From NCBI RefSeq assembly GCF_030161395.1, contig NZ_BSST01000001.1, positions 248,001 through 312,000 on the forward strand: DNA of 64,000 bases. Reading direction: 5' to 3'. This document shows positions 42,234 to 51,264 of the stretch, piece after piece. Under the pieces are notes generated by a model. The model was not told where the DNA came from. It ran no database searches and worked only from the letters and a program-made list of their open reading frames with translations. The position numbers and the translations under genes are program-made. Each line of letters begins with the position of its first letter. The first letter of the stretch is position 1. The DNA is from Thalassotalea insulae. Lineage in GTDB: Bacteria > Pseudomonadota > Gammaproteobacteria > Enterobacterales > Alteromonadaceae.

Positions 42234-42584
42234 TTAAGCAATTGGAGGGCGAATTAACTCTTCAATAAATTCTTTATTACTCACCGAACGATAAAGAAAA
42301 CTGTTACTTGCCAACCCGTTAGCTGAAACCACATCGGATTTACTCAACACCCATTGAATATGGGCGCCATGACAGTGACCACAATGATGGCAATCTTGAA
42401 CATCATGAATGCGGTCTGAAGACGCTTGTGCCATCAGCTTATCAAGTTGGTGAGAGTGCTCGGTTTGCATATGCTGAGCATCAATTTGATGGCTTTGCTT
42501 AGCAACTGAAACAACAGTAAATGATTGCAATACAATCACTATTGTCAATAACAGATACAAGCAAATTCGGGGCATATTTCTCAT
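42234..42584 (-). CDS. His-rich exported small protein of the metal efflux operon
   Basis: A 116-residue protein with an N-terminal hydrophobic stretch (ICLYLLLTIVIVLQSFTVVSVA) that is a signal peptide or anchor. The mature part contains 12 or so histidines, with the dense CHHCGHCHGAH segment and HQLD/HMQTEHSHQ before it, which suggests metal binding in the periplasm. It is the first gene of the operon, 73 bases before the adaptor. Not recognised as CusF (no such fold visible); it may buffer or sense the exported ion. Confidence 0.72.
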   Translation of the reverse strand: MRNMPRICLYLLLTIVIVLQSFTVVSVAKQSHQIDAQHMQTEHSHQLDKLMAQASSDRIHDVQDCHHCGHCHGAHIQWVLSKSDVVSANGLASNSFLYRSVSNKEFIEELIRPPIA

Positions 42585-42650
42585 CTTGATATAAAATATT
42601 AATCAGCGGCATGCTATGCGTTAATAAGCTTAAAATCAAGCGTTAAACGA

Positions 42651-42680
42651 AAAACAGCCGCAGGTATCTGCGGCTGTTTT
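42651..42680. terminator. Intrinsic terminator after the GNAT gene
   Basis: A perfect 13-bp inverted repeat AAAACAGCCGCAG / CTGCGGCTGTTTT with a 4-base loop, with T-runs on both strands. It separates the minus-strand GNAT gene (upstream in transcription) from the efflux operon. Confidence 0.88.
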
Positions 42681-42706
42681 ATCACAACTATTTACTATGC
42701 CGTGAG

Positions 42707-43348
42707 TTACTTGGCTCGATAATGTATCATCAACGAACCGGAAACATTGCCAACGGCAACTTCCTTAATAAATTGATAATCGACATCTTTAAAAAATTCT
42801 TTATATTTATCCGTTGTCGCATAAACAGCAACCCCTTCGCTATCTTGATACTCATCTAACAAAGTGTTCACTGCCGCCATTAAGTAATGACCAAAACCGT
42901 GATGCTGATGCAATGGATGAATCGCGATAAAAGATAACATATGAAACTTTTTCATCGGGACTTCAGACAATACTTTTTCTTCTTTTTCTATCATCTGTTT
43001 AGTGCTGAAATAACCGGCTCCCAATAGCATTTTCAAACGCCAATGCCAAAACCTATCAGCGGTCACACCTCCTTGGCGACTGTTTAAACACGCGACACCA
43101 ACCATAGTCTCCTTTAAATATAACCCGACCATAGGTTGTTTCGCTTGCCAAAACGCATTAAGTTCCTCTCGTATCGCAGAGCGTAAACGCTGTTCATAGT
43201 CACTTTTATCCCCGTTAAAAATCTCTAAAAACACCGGATCATCATGATATGCCTGATACAATAACGACACCGCTAACTTTAAATCTTCCGCCGTTAAATA
43301 AGCGGCTCTGATATCATCTTTTGTTGCACTCGTGACTGCTTGAGACAT
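42707..43348 (-). CDS. GNAT-family N-acetyltransferase
   Basis: A 213-residue cytosolic protein. The acetyl-CoA binding core is visible as MLSFIAIHPLHQHHGFGHYLMAAV (the HQxxGxG/A type P-loop), followed by EGVAVYATTDKYKEFFKDVDYQFI, the typical C-terminal strand-helix. Substrate unknown. The ATG at 43348 is preceded by GAGGAGC. Frame reads further upstream only in another short overlapping ORF. Confidence 0.8.
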   Translation of the reverse strand: MSQAVTSATKDDIRAAYLTAEDLKLAVSLLYQAYHDDPVFLEIFNGDKSDYEQRLRSAIREELNAFWQAKQPMVGLYLKETMVGVACLNSRQGGVTADRFWHWRLKMLLGAGYFSTKQMIEKEEKVLSEVPMKKFHMLSFIAIHPLHQHHGFGHYLMAAVNTLLDEYQDSEGVAVYATTDKYKEFFKDVDYQFIKEVAVGNVSGSLMIHYRAK

Positions 43349-43623
43349 TGGCGCTCCTCATATTGATTTATTATTATTTTCTTCAACCATACCAGTAAAA
43401 TTGAAAAAAGGTCAAATAATACCCATGTGAACGTTTTGTGAATTTTTATCCTGTCACCATGAAAATTAAACAAGTAACTAACTTTACGGAACCAATTCAC
43501 TAACTATTCATCTTATATAAACAACTATAAACGACATATTTTTTAACGAATAATTTTTGACTCAGTGCCCATGGATTTGCACAATAAAGAAGGGTTAGAT
43601 TTTCAGCGAGTAAAGAGACCAAA

Positions 43624-44424
43624 GTGACAAGTGCGATTAAGCTTTTATTAACAACAACTTCCATCTTAATGTTCACCAGCTTTCAATTATTGGCGGATGG
43701 CTTAAGTGATTTAAAAGCAGCCTTAGGGTCATTACAAGGCAACAGCCCTATTTCAGCGACTGTCGAGTCGTCATTTACCCAAAAACGCGGCAAACCGAAA
43801 AAGCTAAAGACGAACACCGGCCTTATTCAGGTAGATTTAACAGATGACCATCATGGTCTTCAGCTAACATTTAACGATGCCGTCATCACTAAGCTGGAAG
43901 ATGAATCTAAACAAAAAGAACTAGACGAAGAAGCGAACACCCCAACCCTCAACGCGGTTGATAACGTTGGCGTAGCGGAAATGAAACGTATGTTATCCGC
44001 GGCACCAAGTTTACTGCGTTTTATCAATAAAGCGACATTCATTAACGAAGAAACCATCAATTATCAGCAGCAACAGCTAAGGCAACTCAATTTTCAACTG
44101 CCGCTAGAAGCCATTATTGAAAACAAAGATATCCATGAATATGTTGATGAATTTACCGGTAGTTATCAGGTGATCATCAACAGCAACGGCATTCCATTGG
44201 AAACTAAATTAGAATTTCAGGGCAGCGGCAGCGCTTATATCTTTTTTACCATGGAGCTTTCTCAATCAAATCAAAACAACTTTAAACTGATTGATGACAG
44301 GTTAGTCAATGTAAAAAAAATCTATCAATTTAATCGAAGCTCTACTTGGGGAAAAACCCACTCAAATGGTTACACCATACTGGTTGTTAATCCGAATAAA
44401 TTCACTGTCGCCGCCACTAATTAA
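43624..44424 (+). CDS. Exported protein of unknown function
   Basis: A 266-residue protein starting with GTG. N-terminal signal peptide (IKLLLTTTSILMFTSFQLLADG, cleavage near LLA-DG). The mature protein is rich in beta-strand and polar residues: TVESSFTQKRGKPKKLKTNTGLIQVDL, a helical middle (MKRMLSAAPSLLRFINKA) and EFTGSYQVIINSNGIPLETKLEF near the end. No family recognised; the layout is like periplasmic or outer-membrane-associated lipid-binding folds, but that is speculation. Stands alone. Confidence 0.7.
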   Translation: MTSAIKLLLTTTSILMFTSFQLLADGLSDLKAALGSLQGNSPISATVESSFTQKRGKPKKLKTNTGLIQVDLTDDHHGLQLTFNDAVITKLEDESKQKELDEEANTPTLNAVDNVGVAEMKRMLSAAPSLLRFINKATFINEETINYQQQQLRQLNFQLPLEAIIENKDIHEYVDEFTGSYQVIINSNGIPLETKLEFQGSGSAYIFFTMELSQSNQNNFKLIDDRLVNVKKIYQFNRSSTWGKTHSNGYTILVVNPNKFTVAATN

Positions 44425-44542
44425 CCTTAACGAGCTCCGTCAGGTTTAAATCTGACAATCTTTTTCTTTAAAGCGTTAAACTCATTTAACACTAGTTCAG
44501 GTTCAGTATTGTCGATGGAGTGACCACTTTTAGTCGTAATAA

Positions 44543-44925
44543 CTAATTTACCCTACGGAAAAGCATTGACCCAATTTCTATACCATTGGGCTTTTTTAGC
44601 CCGACCTTCGTCAGTAAAAAATATGTGCGGTGTTGACATATATTTCTTAGAACTTCCAAGTCGATACTTCGCATAATATCGTTATCTGTTTCAGTATTTG
44701 GTTCAATCAATAAAATTCCTGCTACACATTCAGGATATATTGCAGAGAACATACGCGTAATGAACGCCCCATAAGAATTGAAACGATAACGACAGGTTTA
44801 TTTATCTGCATCTTATTAAGAAATAGGTTTAAATGCTCTGAATACTCTTCGGCACTAAATTGTCTTTTCACTTGTCTAGGAGATTCATTGCCAACGCGGG
44901 TATAACGAATCGTTCGGCCAATCTA
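44543..44925 (-). pseudogene. Decayed alpha/beta hydrolase gene
   Basis: Read on the minus strand, fragments of an alpha/beta hydrolase follow one another in different frames: RTIRYTRVGNESPRQ, then FSAEEYSEHLNLFLNKMQINKPVVIVS, a frameshift, and then NSYGAFITRMFSAIYPECVAGILLIEPN. The last part is the nucleophile elbow (GxSxG degenerated to SNSYG) with the following helix and strand. At least one frameshift and a stop (TAG upstream of the first fragment) break the gene. Unlikely to make a working enzyme. Confidence 0.6.
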
Positions 44926-44944
44926 AGCAAAGTCATCAAAAATG

Positions 44945-45337
44945 CTATCCCAACGACTTAGCCCTCAAGCCTTTAAACACAGTACGCAAAGCAATAAAGA
45001 GACAAATAAAATGAATAGAAACAACAACATAAAAACCGACAGGTTCTGTTTTCAGATAATATACATCATCATTTTTAAAATGAATTAAGCCATATTTATA
45101 TGCATTAATTAATTGCCATGAAAAAAAAGGAATACAAAGAAACATTAAAAATATTTTAATGTAAGCATTATCTTTTTTATTAAGCTTTTGAGGCTCAGGC
45201 TCCTTGTTAGGATTTTTTTCTCGCTTTCTTATTTCATTTATTAGTAAATCGTATCGTTCTGGATAACACTCTTTATCAATGTTACGTTTAACTTCATACA
45301 ACTCTGCCAGAGTATATTTGGTATAATCAGGGTTCAT
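44945..45337 (-). CDS. Membrane protein of unknown function
   Basis: A 130-residue protein. The N-terminal 45 residues are soluble and helical with the pattern YTLAELYEVKRNIDKECYPERYDLLINEI, a short motif I have seen in several small membrane proteins; then two membrane segments (IKIFLMFLCIPFFSWQLI and GFYVVVSIHFICLFIALRTV). It lies upstream of the decayed hydrolase in the same direction. Function unknown. Confidence 0.55.
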   Translation of the reverse strand: MNPDYTKYTLAELYEVKRNIDKECYPERYDLLINEIRKREKNPNKEPEPQKLNKKDNAYIKIFLMFLCIPFFSWQLINAYKYGLIHFKNDDVYYLKTEPVGFYVVVSIHFICLFIALRTVFKGLRAKSLG

Positions 45338-45518
45338 TCACCGTATCCGTTGTCGTACTTAACACCAAGTTGCATCTCTGAAGTTTGATAATAATTCAGT
45401 TTTCAACTTAAAGCCCCACCATATTGGCAGCTAAAAATTTAATATTGTCAGTCAGAAATGGCTTGCTTCTGATAAGGACTAGTGATCCTAGCCCTACTCT
45501 ATTTTTACATGACTTAGC

Positions 45519-46589
45519 TTAGGCTCGCTTCTTACAAGCAATAATGTCATTAACCAGCATTAACCCGGTTTTATTGCATTCAGGCAGTTCGACATTCGCT
45601 TGAGCAATTGCTTGCGTTCTATCACCAAATTTCACTAAGTGAGCACTCCAGGTTAATCCGCCACCAAAAGCTGGTAATAAAATATGGTTATGAGCACTGA
45701 CCCGTCCCTGTTCAATTGCTTCAACAAATGCGACCAATGCCGTTGCCGCCGACATATTGCCGTATTTTTCAATATTGATAAATACCTTTTCCTTGGGCAA
45801 ATTTAGCTTTTTCGCCAATGAATCAATAATACGTAAATTAGCCTGATGCGGTACAATCAGGTCGATGTCTTGCGCTGAAAAATTCAGTTTATCCAAGGTT
45901 TTCAAGCTACCTTGAGCCATACCCGCAACCGCTTTTTTAAAAATTTCCTGACCTAAAAATGCCCAGCTCGCCTGACCTAACACCCGCTGCTGATTCGCAT
46001 ACTTCATGCCCCAGCCTTGAACCGCCAGAATTTCACGTGACTCACCAAAACAACCTAAAGATTCCGCCAATACGCCTGCTGGCTCTGATGATGCCTCTAG
46101 ATATAACGCTGCTGCGCCATCACCAAATAACACAGCGACATCGCGATTTTGCCAATCCATAATCGGCGAGATCACTTCGGCTCCTATCACTAAGGCAGAT
46201 TTCACCACACCACTTTTAATCATCGCCGTCGCTGTCGTTAAACTGTACATGCCACTGGTACAAGCCGTGTTAACGTCCATACAGGCAGCATTATCTGCCC
46301 CCAATAGCCGCTGCACATTAGAAGCGGCATTCGGACATAGTTCATCAAAAGTGGTGCTGCCAAAAACAATCAGATCAACATCTTGCGCGGTTTTTCCTGC
46401 AGCAGCTAACGCACGCTCACAGGCAACATACGCTAATTCACTCACATTAACATGGGAAATACGCCGCTCTTTCATTCCGGTACGAGTGGAGATCCACTCA
46501 TCATTTGTCTCTAAAAATGTCGCTAAATCATCATTGGATAATATCGCTGGAGGTAAACATTTTCCCCAACCGGTAATTGCTGCAAACAT
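45519..46589 (-). CDS. 3-oxoacyl-ACP synthase III (FabH-like)
   Basis: A 356-residue thiolase-fold condensing enzyme. The catalytic triad is present: Cys in VNTACTSGMYSL, His in PHQANLRIIDSLAKKL and Asn in YGNMSAATALVAF. N-terminal WGKCLPPAILSNDDLATFLETNDEWISTRTGMKERRI is typical of KAS III. Whether it starts fatty acid synthesis or makes a special product is not clear; main fabH normally sits in a plsX-fabH-fabD cluster, which is absent here, so this is probably a second, specialised copy. ATG at 46589 is preferred over a GTG at 46598 because AGGTGG then acts as ribosome-binding site. Confidence 0.85.
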   Translation of the reverse strand: MFAAITGWGKCLPPAILSNDDLATFLETNDEWISTRTGMKERRISHVNVSELAYVACERALAAAGKTAQDVDLIVFGSTTFDELCPNAASNVQRLLGADNAACMDVNTACTSGMYSLTTATAMIKSGVVKSALVIGAEVISPIMDWQNRDVAVLFGDGAAALYLEASSEPAGVLAESLGCFGESREILAVQGWGMKYANQQRVLGQASWAFLGQEIFKKAVAGMAQGSLKTLDKLNFSAQDIDLIVPHQANLRIIDSLAKKLNLPKEKVFINIEKYGNMSAATALVAFVEAIEQGRVSAHNHILLPAFGGGLTWSAHLVKFGDRTQAIAQANVELPECNKTGLMLVNDIIACKKRA

Positions 46590-46752
46590 CGAAGCCACCT
46601 AAAAATATATGAATTACTAAACCTTTTGGTTCAAGTTAGTTGAACTCAGCATAAAGCGCGAGCTGACGAAAGTCTAGCACCTGTTTAAAACTACTGTTTG
46701 ATTTTATTTGTTCTATAGTGAAAGAACAAAAGAAAACATAAGGAATACAAAG

Positions 46753-46968
46753 ATGTCAGATCATCACACTTATAAAAAAATAGAAATGGTAGGTTCGTCG
46801 AAAAATAGTATCGAAGATGCCATTCACAATGCATTGGCAGAATGTAATAAAAGCGTGCGTAATATGGACTGGTTTGAAGTCATCGAAACTCGTGGCCATA
46901 TTGTTGACGGCAAAGTTGGTCATTTTCAAGTAACACTAAAAATCGGTTTTAGACTGGACAATAGTTAG
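46753..46968 (+). CDS. Dodecin (flavin-storage protein)
   Basis: A 71-residue protein that forms hollow dodecamers binding riboflavin or FMN. The strand-helix-strand pattern is complete: YKKIEMVGSSKNSIEDAIHNALAECNKSV, NMDWFEVIETRGHIVDGKVGHFQVTLKIGFRL, including the Trp that stacks on flavins. AAGGA 9 bases before the ATG defines the start. Stands alone. Confidence 0.92.
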   Translation: MSDHHTYKKIEMVGSSKNSIEDAIHNALAECNKSVRNMDWFEVIETRGHIVDGKVGHFQVTLKIGFRLDNS

Positions 46969-47027
46969 GATCTGTTAACCTTAGCTTTTACTGCAAATAT
47001 ATGCGCAATATTCAACAAGCTCTATTA

Positions 47028-47055
47028 GCATAAGCTATTCAGTTTTAGCTTATGC
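47028..47055. terminator. Hairpin after the dodecin gene
   Basis: GCATAAGCTA pairs with TAGCTTATGC (perfect 10 bp, 8-base loop). No T-run follows on the plus strand, so terminator activity is uncertain. Confidence 0.4.
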
Positions 47056-47179
47056 CACCTTTGACTTTCTAATGTAATATCAATAATCAAAGTTGTGCTA
47101 TATCAAAGTATTACTGCTACTATTTCACTTATGATATTAACTCCCTGTTATTGAGCTTACCGCTAAGAATATTTTAATT

Positions 47180-49024
47180 ATGTCACTCACAGATAGAGAT
47201 GGTACCCCCGTTCACTGGAACGATTATTTAAAATCTGGAAATCGTATTTTTATCGGTTCAAATGCTGCAGTCCCTAATGCCTTGATACAGGATTTAATCG
47301 ACAACAGCAGCCAATTACACGATATTGAGACTGTCCATATCTTAACGTTTTCCGATAATGTTTGGGCAGAGCCGCGCCATAAAGAATTATTTAAGGTTAA
47401 CTCCTTATTTATCGGTGGCAAAAACGTGCGAGAAGCCGTTGCGGCAGGGAGAGCAGACTATACACCATGTTTTATCTCTGAAATTCCAACACTGTTTAGA
47501 GAAAATATTTTGCCACTCGATGCTGCGCTGATCATGGTCAGTCCTCCAGATAAATACGGTTATTGTTCTCTAGGAGTCAGTGTTGATGTTGTCGCCTCGG
47601 CAGTTAAATCTGCTAAATATGTCATCGCTCAAATTAACCCTAACATGCCAAGTACAAATGGCCATAGCTTTGTCCATGTCAATCAAATCCACGCTTGGCT
47701 TAAACAAAGCCAAGCTTTACCAGAAATTCCAGAGCCTGAGCTAGATCCAGTTTCCGAGCGCATTGGTCAATACGCTGCCCTGTTGGTCGAAGATGGAGCC
47801 ACCATTCAAATCGGTATAGGTAAGATTCCGGCAGCAGTATTGCGGTATCTCGCTCACCATAAAGATCTTGGTATTCACAGTGAAATGATCTCTGACGGCA
47901 TTATCGATTTAATGCACAGTGGAGTGATCAATAACCGTCGTAAAACCTTTCATAAAGGTAAAACTGTGGTTTCTTTTTGCATTGGCACTCAAAGACTCTA
48001 TGATTTTGTTGATAAAAATCAACATGTTGAATTTTATCCCTCAGAGCATATTAACTCACCGGTAAATATTGCGAAAAACGATAACATGGTATCAATCAAC
48101 AGCGCGATAGAGGTCGACTTAACCGGGCAAGTAGTGTCAGATTCTATCGGTTATCAATTTTATAGCGGTATCGGCGGCCAGGTTGATTTTATTCGTGGTG
48201 CCTGGCTGAGCAAAGGTGGTAAACCTGTAATTGCCTTGCCATCAACCACCAAAGACGGCAAGATTTCTCGAATTGTTGCTCATATTACTGAAGGGGGTGG
48301 CGTCGTGACTTCTCGTGGTCATGTTGCCTATGTGGTCACTGAGTACGGTGTTGCTAACCTGATAGGAAAAAGTATTCGCGAACGTGCGTTAGAGCTGATC
48401 CGCATCGCCCACCCTAAATTTCGCGAACAATTATTAACAGATGTGCGAAAAAATTACTGGGTGCCTGAGTATCAGGATAATACCCCAACCTCAGTGCCTG
48501 AACTTGGCACGATTGAGCTAAAAACATACACCTTTAAAGGCGACCCCTTTATTTTACGTCCTCTTGGCCCAGCTGATGAACGCAAATTACAAGAATTCTT
48601 TTACTCCCATACGAAAGAAACGTTGATCATGCGCTACAACCATCACGCGACTCAAATGACCCGGGAAAAGTCCTGTAATTTAGTCAGTGTTAATCAACAT
48701 AAAGATCTTGCCTTATGTTTCACTCAACGCGATCATTTAGGCGAAGTAATACAGGCGGTCGGCCGCTATTATTTTATTGAAGCAACCAATTGTGCGGAAG
48801 TTGCATTTGTCATCAGGGAAACACAGCGCAGTAAAGGCATGGCAACCACACTGTTATTACAGATAATCAAAATTGCCCGTAAACGCAATTTAAGCAAACT
48901 CATTGCCTGTGTCAGGCGTGATAATGCCCCGATGTTAAAAGTTTTTGAAAATGCAGGCTTTATTCGCGGTTACTCTGACGACTTTGACGAAGTCTCGTTA
49001 AGCCTGACATTAACAAAGCAATAA
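47180..49024 (+). CDS. Acetyl-CoA hydrolase/transferase fused to a GNAT acetyltransferase domain
   Basis: A 614-residue two-domain protein. Residues 1 to about 440 form a CoA-transferase fold (ALIMVSPPDKYGYCSLGVSVD; QIGIGKIPAAVLRYL; VTEYGVANLIGKSIRERALELI near 390-410), with the likely catalytic Glu in the HSEMISDGIIDL region. Residues about 455-610 are a GNAT domain (ILRPLGPADERKLQEFFYSH; AEVAFVIRETQRSKGMATTLLLQII; ACVRRDNAPMLKVFENAGF). This fusion exists in other gammaproteobacteria. It may link acetyl-CoA/acetate metabolism to acetylation. The next gene starts 17 bases after it, so they are an operon. Confidence 0.88.
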   Translation: MSLTDRDGTPVHWNDYLKSGNRIFIGSNAAVPNALIQDLIDNSSQLHDIETVHILTFSDNVWAEPRHKELFKVNSLFIGGKNVREAVAAGRADYTPCFISEIPTLFRENILPLDAALIMVSPPDKYGYCSLGVSVDVVASAVKSAKYVIAQINPNMPSTNGHSFVHVNQIHAWLKQSQALPEIPEPELDPVSERIGQYAALLVEDGATIQIGIGKIPAAVLRYLAHHKDLGIHSEMISDGIIDLMHSGVINNRRKTFHKGKTVVSFCIGTQRLYDFVDKNQHVEFYPSEHINSPVNIAKNDNMVSINSAIEVDLTGQVVSDSIGYQFYSGIGGQVDFIRGAWLSKGGKPVIALPSTTKDGKISRIVAHITEGGGVVTSRGHVAYVVTEYGVANLIGKSIRERALELIRIAHPKFREQLLTDVRKNYWVPEYQDNTPTSVPELGTIELKTYTFKGDPFILRPLGPADERKLQEFFYSHTKETLIMRYNHHATQMTREKSCNLVSVNQHKDLALCFTQRDHLGEVIQAVGRYYFIEATNCAEVAFVIRETQRSKGMATTLLLQIIKIARKRNLSKLIACVRRDNAPMLKVFENAGFIRGYSDDFDEVSLSLTLTKQ

Positions 49025-49041
49025 ACAATCAAGGATAAAAC

Positions 49042-49965
49042 ATGACCGTAGGTGTGATCAGTCATTATCGCTGTAGTGAACATAACATGGGCGAATTTCA
49101 CCCGGAATCCCCTGCTCGACTAGATGCTATACAAGACCAGTTAATCCGTAGCGGTCTGGAATATGTTGTCAGACAAATCGACGCCACGCCATTAGAGCGA
49201 AAGTACTTATCGTTAGCCCATAGTGAAGACTATATTCAATATATTTTTGATAATGCCCCAAACGATGGTCTGTTTCAGTTAGACAGTGATACTGCAATGA
49301 ACAGTAAAAGCTTAAGCGCAGCGCTTTATTCCGCTGGTGCAGCGAAAGATGCGGTTGATAAAGTGATGTCAGAAGAGTTATCCGCGGCTTATTGCTTAAC
49401 CCGTCCTCCCGGTCATCACGCAGAACGCGATAAAGCCATGGGCTTTTGTATTTTTAATAATATCGCCATCGCATCGGAATATGCTAAAAAGCACTATGGC
49501 CTAACTCGGGTTGCTATTATCGATTTTGATGTTCACCATGGCAATGGCACCGAAAATATTATTAAAGATAAAAACGGTACCTTGTTTTGCTCATCGTATC
49601 AGTACCCGTTTTACCCGTTTGATGTGCAGGAAAGTGATCAGCCACCAATCATTAATACTCCGTTAGCGGCAACGACTAAAGGCGCTGAGTATCGCCAGAT
49701 AATCGCAGAAAAATGGCTCCCGCAGTTGCATCAGTTTCAGCCTCAAATGATTTTTATCTCCGCAGGATTCGATGCTCATATCGAAGACGAAATGTCCCAG
49801 GTGAGCTTAACAGAAGACGATTATCGCTGGATAACCGATGAAATTAAAATCATTGCCGATAAATATGCGCAAGGCCGTATTGTCTCAGTACTCGAAGGGG
49901 GATACGCCCTGGGCGCACTTGGACGTTGTTCGGTTGCCCATATTAACGGCTTAATCGGCAATTAG
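49042..49965 (+). CDS. Histone-deacetylase family protein (class II HDAC-like)
   Basis: A 307-residue zinc hydrolase of the arginase/deacetylase superfamily. Signature motifs: RPPGHHAERDKAMGFCIFNN (His pair and gating), IDFDVHHGNGTE (Asp and His zinc ligands) and ISAGFDAH (Asp ligand), EGGYALGAL at the end. Bacterial relatives remove acetyl groups from lysines or polyamines. Being co-encoded with an acetyl-CoA transferase/GNAT fusion suggests a paired acetylation/deacetylation function. Confidence 0.9.
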   Translation: MTVGVISHYRCSEHNMGEFHPESPARLDAIQDQLIRSGLEYVVRQIDATPLERKYLSLAHSEDYIQYIFDNAPNDGLFQLDSDTAMNSKSLSAALYSAGAAKDAVDKVMSEELSAAYCLTRPPGHHAERDKAMGFCIFNNIAIASEYAKKHYGLTRVAIIDFDVHHGNGTENIIKDKNGTLFCSSYQYPFYPFDVQESDQPPIINTPLAATTKGAEYRQIIAEKWLPQLHQFQPQMIFISAGFDAHIEDEMSQVSLTEDDYRWITDEIKIIADKYAQGRIVSVLEGGYALGALGRCSVAHINGLIGN

Positions 49966-49982
49966 TACCTTCAAAGTCAATA

Positions 49983-50023
49983 CACTATTTTGCGTATCAT
50001 GCAGAGCATTAGGCAAAATAGTG
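49983..50023. repeat. Inverted repeat between converging genes
   Basis: CACTATTTTGC and GCAAAATAGTG are perfectly complementary over 11 bp with a 19-base gap. It lies between the deacetylase gene and the oppositely oriented DUF3545 gene and may end both transcripts. Confidence 0.45.
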
Positions 50024-50045
50024 ATATAGCTTGTTTATCAAAGAC

Positions 50046-50219
50046 TTAATAAGAATATAAATCGTACTGAGCAAGCTCTCTGCGTAATCGGCGCTGCTCT
50101 TTAATCGATTCGATTTCCCGCCACTTACGTTTACGAGTTTTACTCTTAGTCATACTTTTTTGCTCAAGGTACTCTGTGTCATCCTGAAAGTATTGGTCAA
50201 ATATTTCTTTGCTAGCCAT
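50046..50219 (-). CDS. Small DUF3545-like protein
   Basis: A 57-residue protein beginning MASKEIFDQYFQDDTEYLEQ and carrying the basic helix KSKTRKRKWREIESIKEQRRL, a pattern I associate with the DUF3545/PA3496-like family of gammaproteobacteria. GGAG lies 7 bases before the ATG. Function unknown; the highly basic centre could bind nucleic acid. Confidence 0.72.
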   Translation of the reverse strand: MASKEIFDQYFQDDTEYLEQKSMTKSKTRKRKWREIESIKEQRRLRRELAQYDLYSY

Positions 50220-50338
50220 TGTCGTTCTCCATCAATTAGCACTAGCTGAAAATTTAAAGCGTTTAAATGACCCTTTTTTTACGTTAATGTGACAATTTAA
50301 TGTCAAGCACTTAAAAACGTATTGAGCTAAGCTCAACG

Positions 50339-51175
50339 TTAAATTACGTTGAGCGCTGACATTATCGCCATACCTTCGACGTTACAAAACTCCAACGCCT
50401 GTTCAATATCATCCGAACTAAGCGATAAATCTTCTAACAAATGTTGCCCTAAAAAAGTCTTTTTAGAATACATCCCCGGATGCGAGTTAATTAAAGCTAA
50501 CCGGGTAGTTATAAATAATAACGAGGCTTTCGGATCTAATTCTTCAGTATAGGCATTAGGGTATTGACGGATCGGATCAATAATAGAATCAGGGATATTC
50601 CACAACGCCAGCAGCTCGGCACTGCATTCAGAAAAAGTAAAACCAAACGCGGATATTTGTCTTTCCCACGGTGTTTCCTCTGTATTATAGCCTTCACAGA
50701 ACTTCACTTTTTTCGGTTCACTATGCACTATTGCTAATTCACCAATGTTATGTAACAAACCAGATAAAAATAGCCCTTCGTTCTGGCCGAACCCCGCTTT
50801 TTTTGCCAAAAACTTAGTCAATAACGCGCAATCAACACTGATCTCCCAAAATCTATCCATGTCAGCAATATGCGGATCTAATCCTGAAAATGCTGCGGTT
50901 ACGCCATAGGTATTGATCAGGTTTTCCACTTCCCTAAGCCCTAAGATCATTAACGCTTTATCAATCGAATCTATTTTTCTAGGAAAGTTAAACAAGGCAC
51001 TGTTAGCTATTTTTAATAAATTAGAGGCTAATGCAGGTTCTAGGGAAACTAACTTAGCGATATCTTCTAAGCTAGCCGTATCATTATCAAGTAATTCTTT
51101 GAGTCTGACATAAACGTCAGGAAGTACACATAATTGCTGCGCGCTCTCAGCATATTCTCTTGCAGTTTTACTCAT
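50339..51175 (-). CDS. HDOD domain protein
   Basis: A 278-residue cytosolic protein with a single HDOD domain (LVSLEPALASNLLKIANSALFNFPRKIDSIDKALMILGLREV, then HNIGELAIVHSEP). HDOD is related to HD phosphohydrolases but often lacks the metal ligands; such proteins act in signalling. Here the HD pair reads HN, so it is probably not catalytic. No output domain attached. Stands alone. Confidence 0.85.
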   Translation of the reverse strand: MSKTAREYAESAQQLCVLPDVYVRLKELLDNDTASLEDIAKLVSLEPALASNLLKIANSALFNFPRKIDSIDKALMILGLREVENLINTYGVTAAFSGLDPHIADMDRFWEISVDCALLTKFLAKKAGFGQNEGLFLSGLLHNIGELAIVHSEPKKVKFCEGYNTEETPWERQISAFGFTFSECSAELLALWNIPDSIIDPIRQYPNAYTEELDPKASLLFITTRLALINSHPGMYSKKTFLGQHLLEDLSLSSDDIEQALEFCNVEGMAIMSALNVI

Positions 51176-51264
51176 TTTTCACTATTCCTTAGAAAACTTT
51201 GGTGTATTGATAAAAGTCTTACTAATAAAAATAACACCAAAGTCCTAGAATAGGTAGCCAGAGA

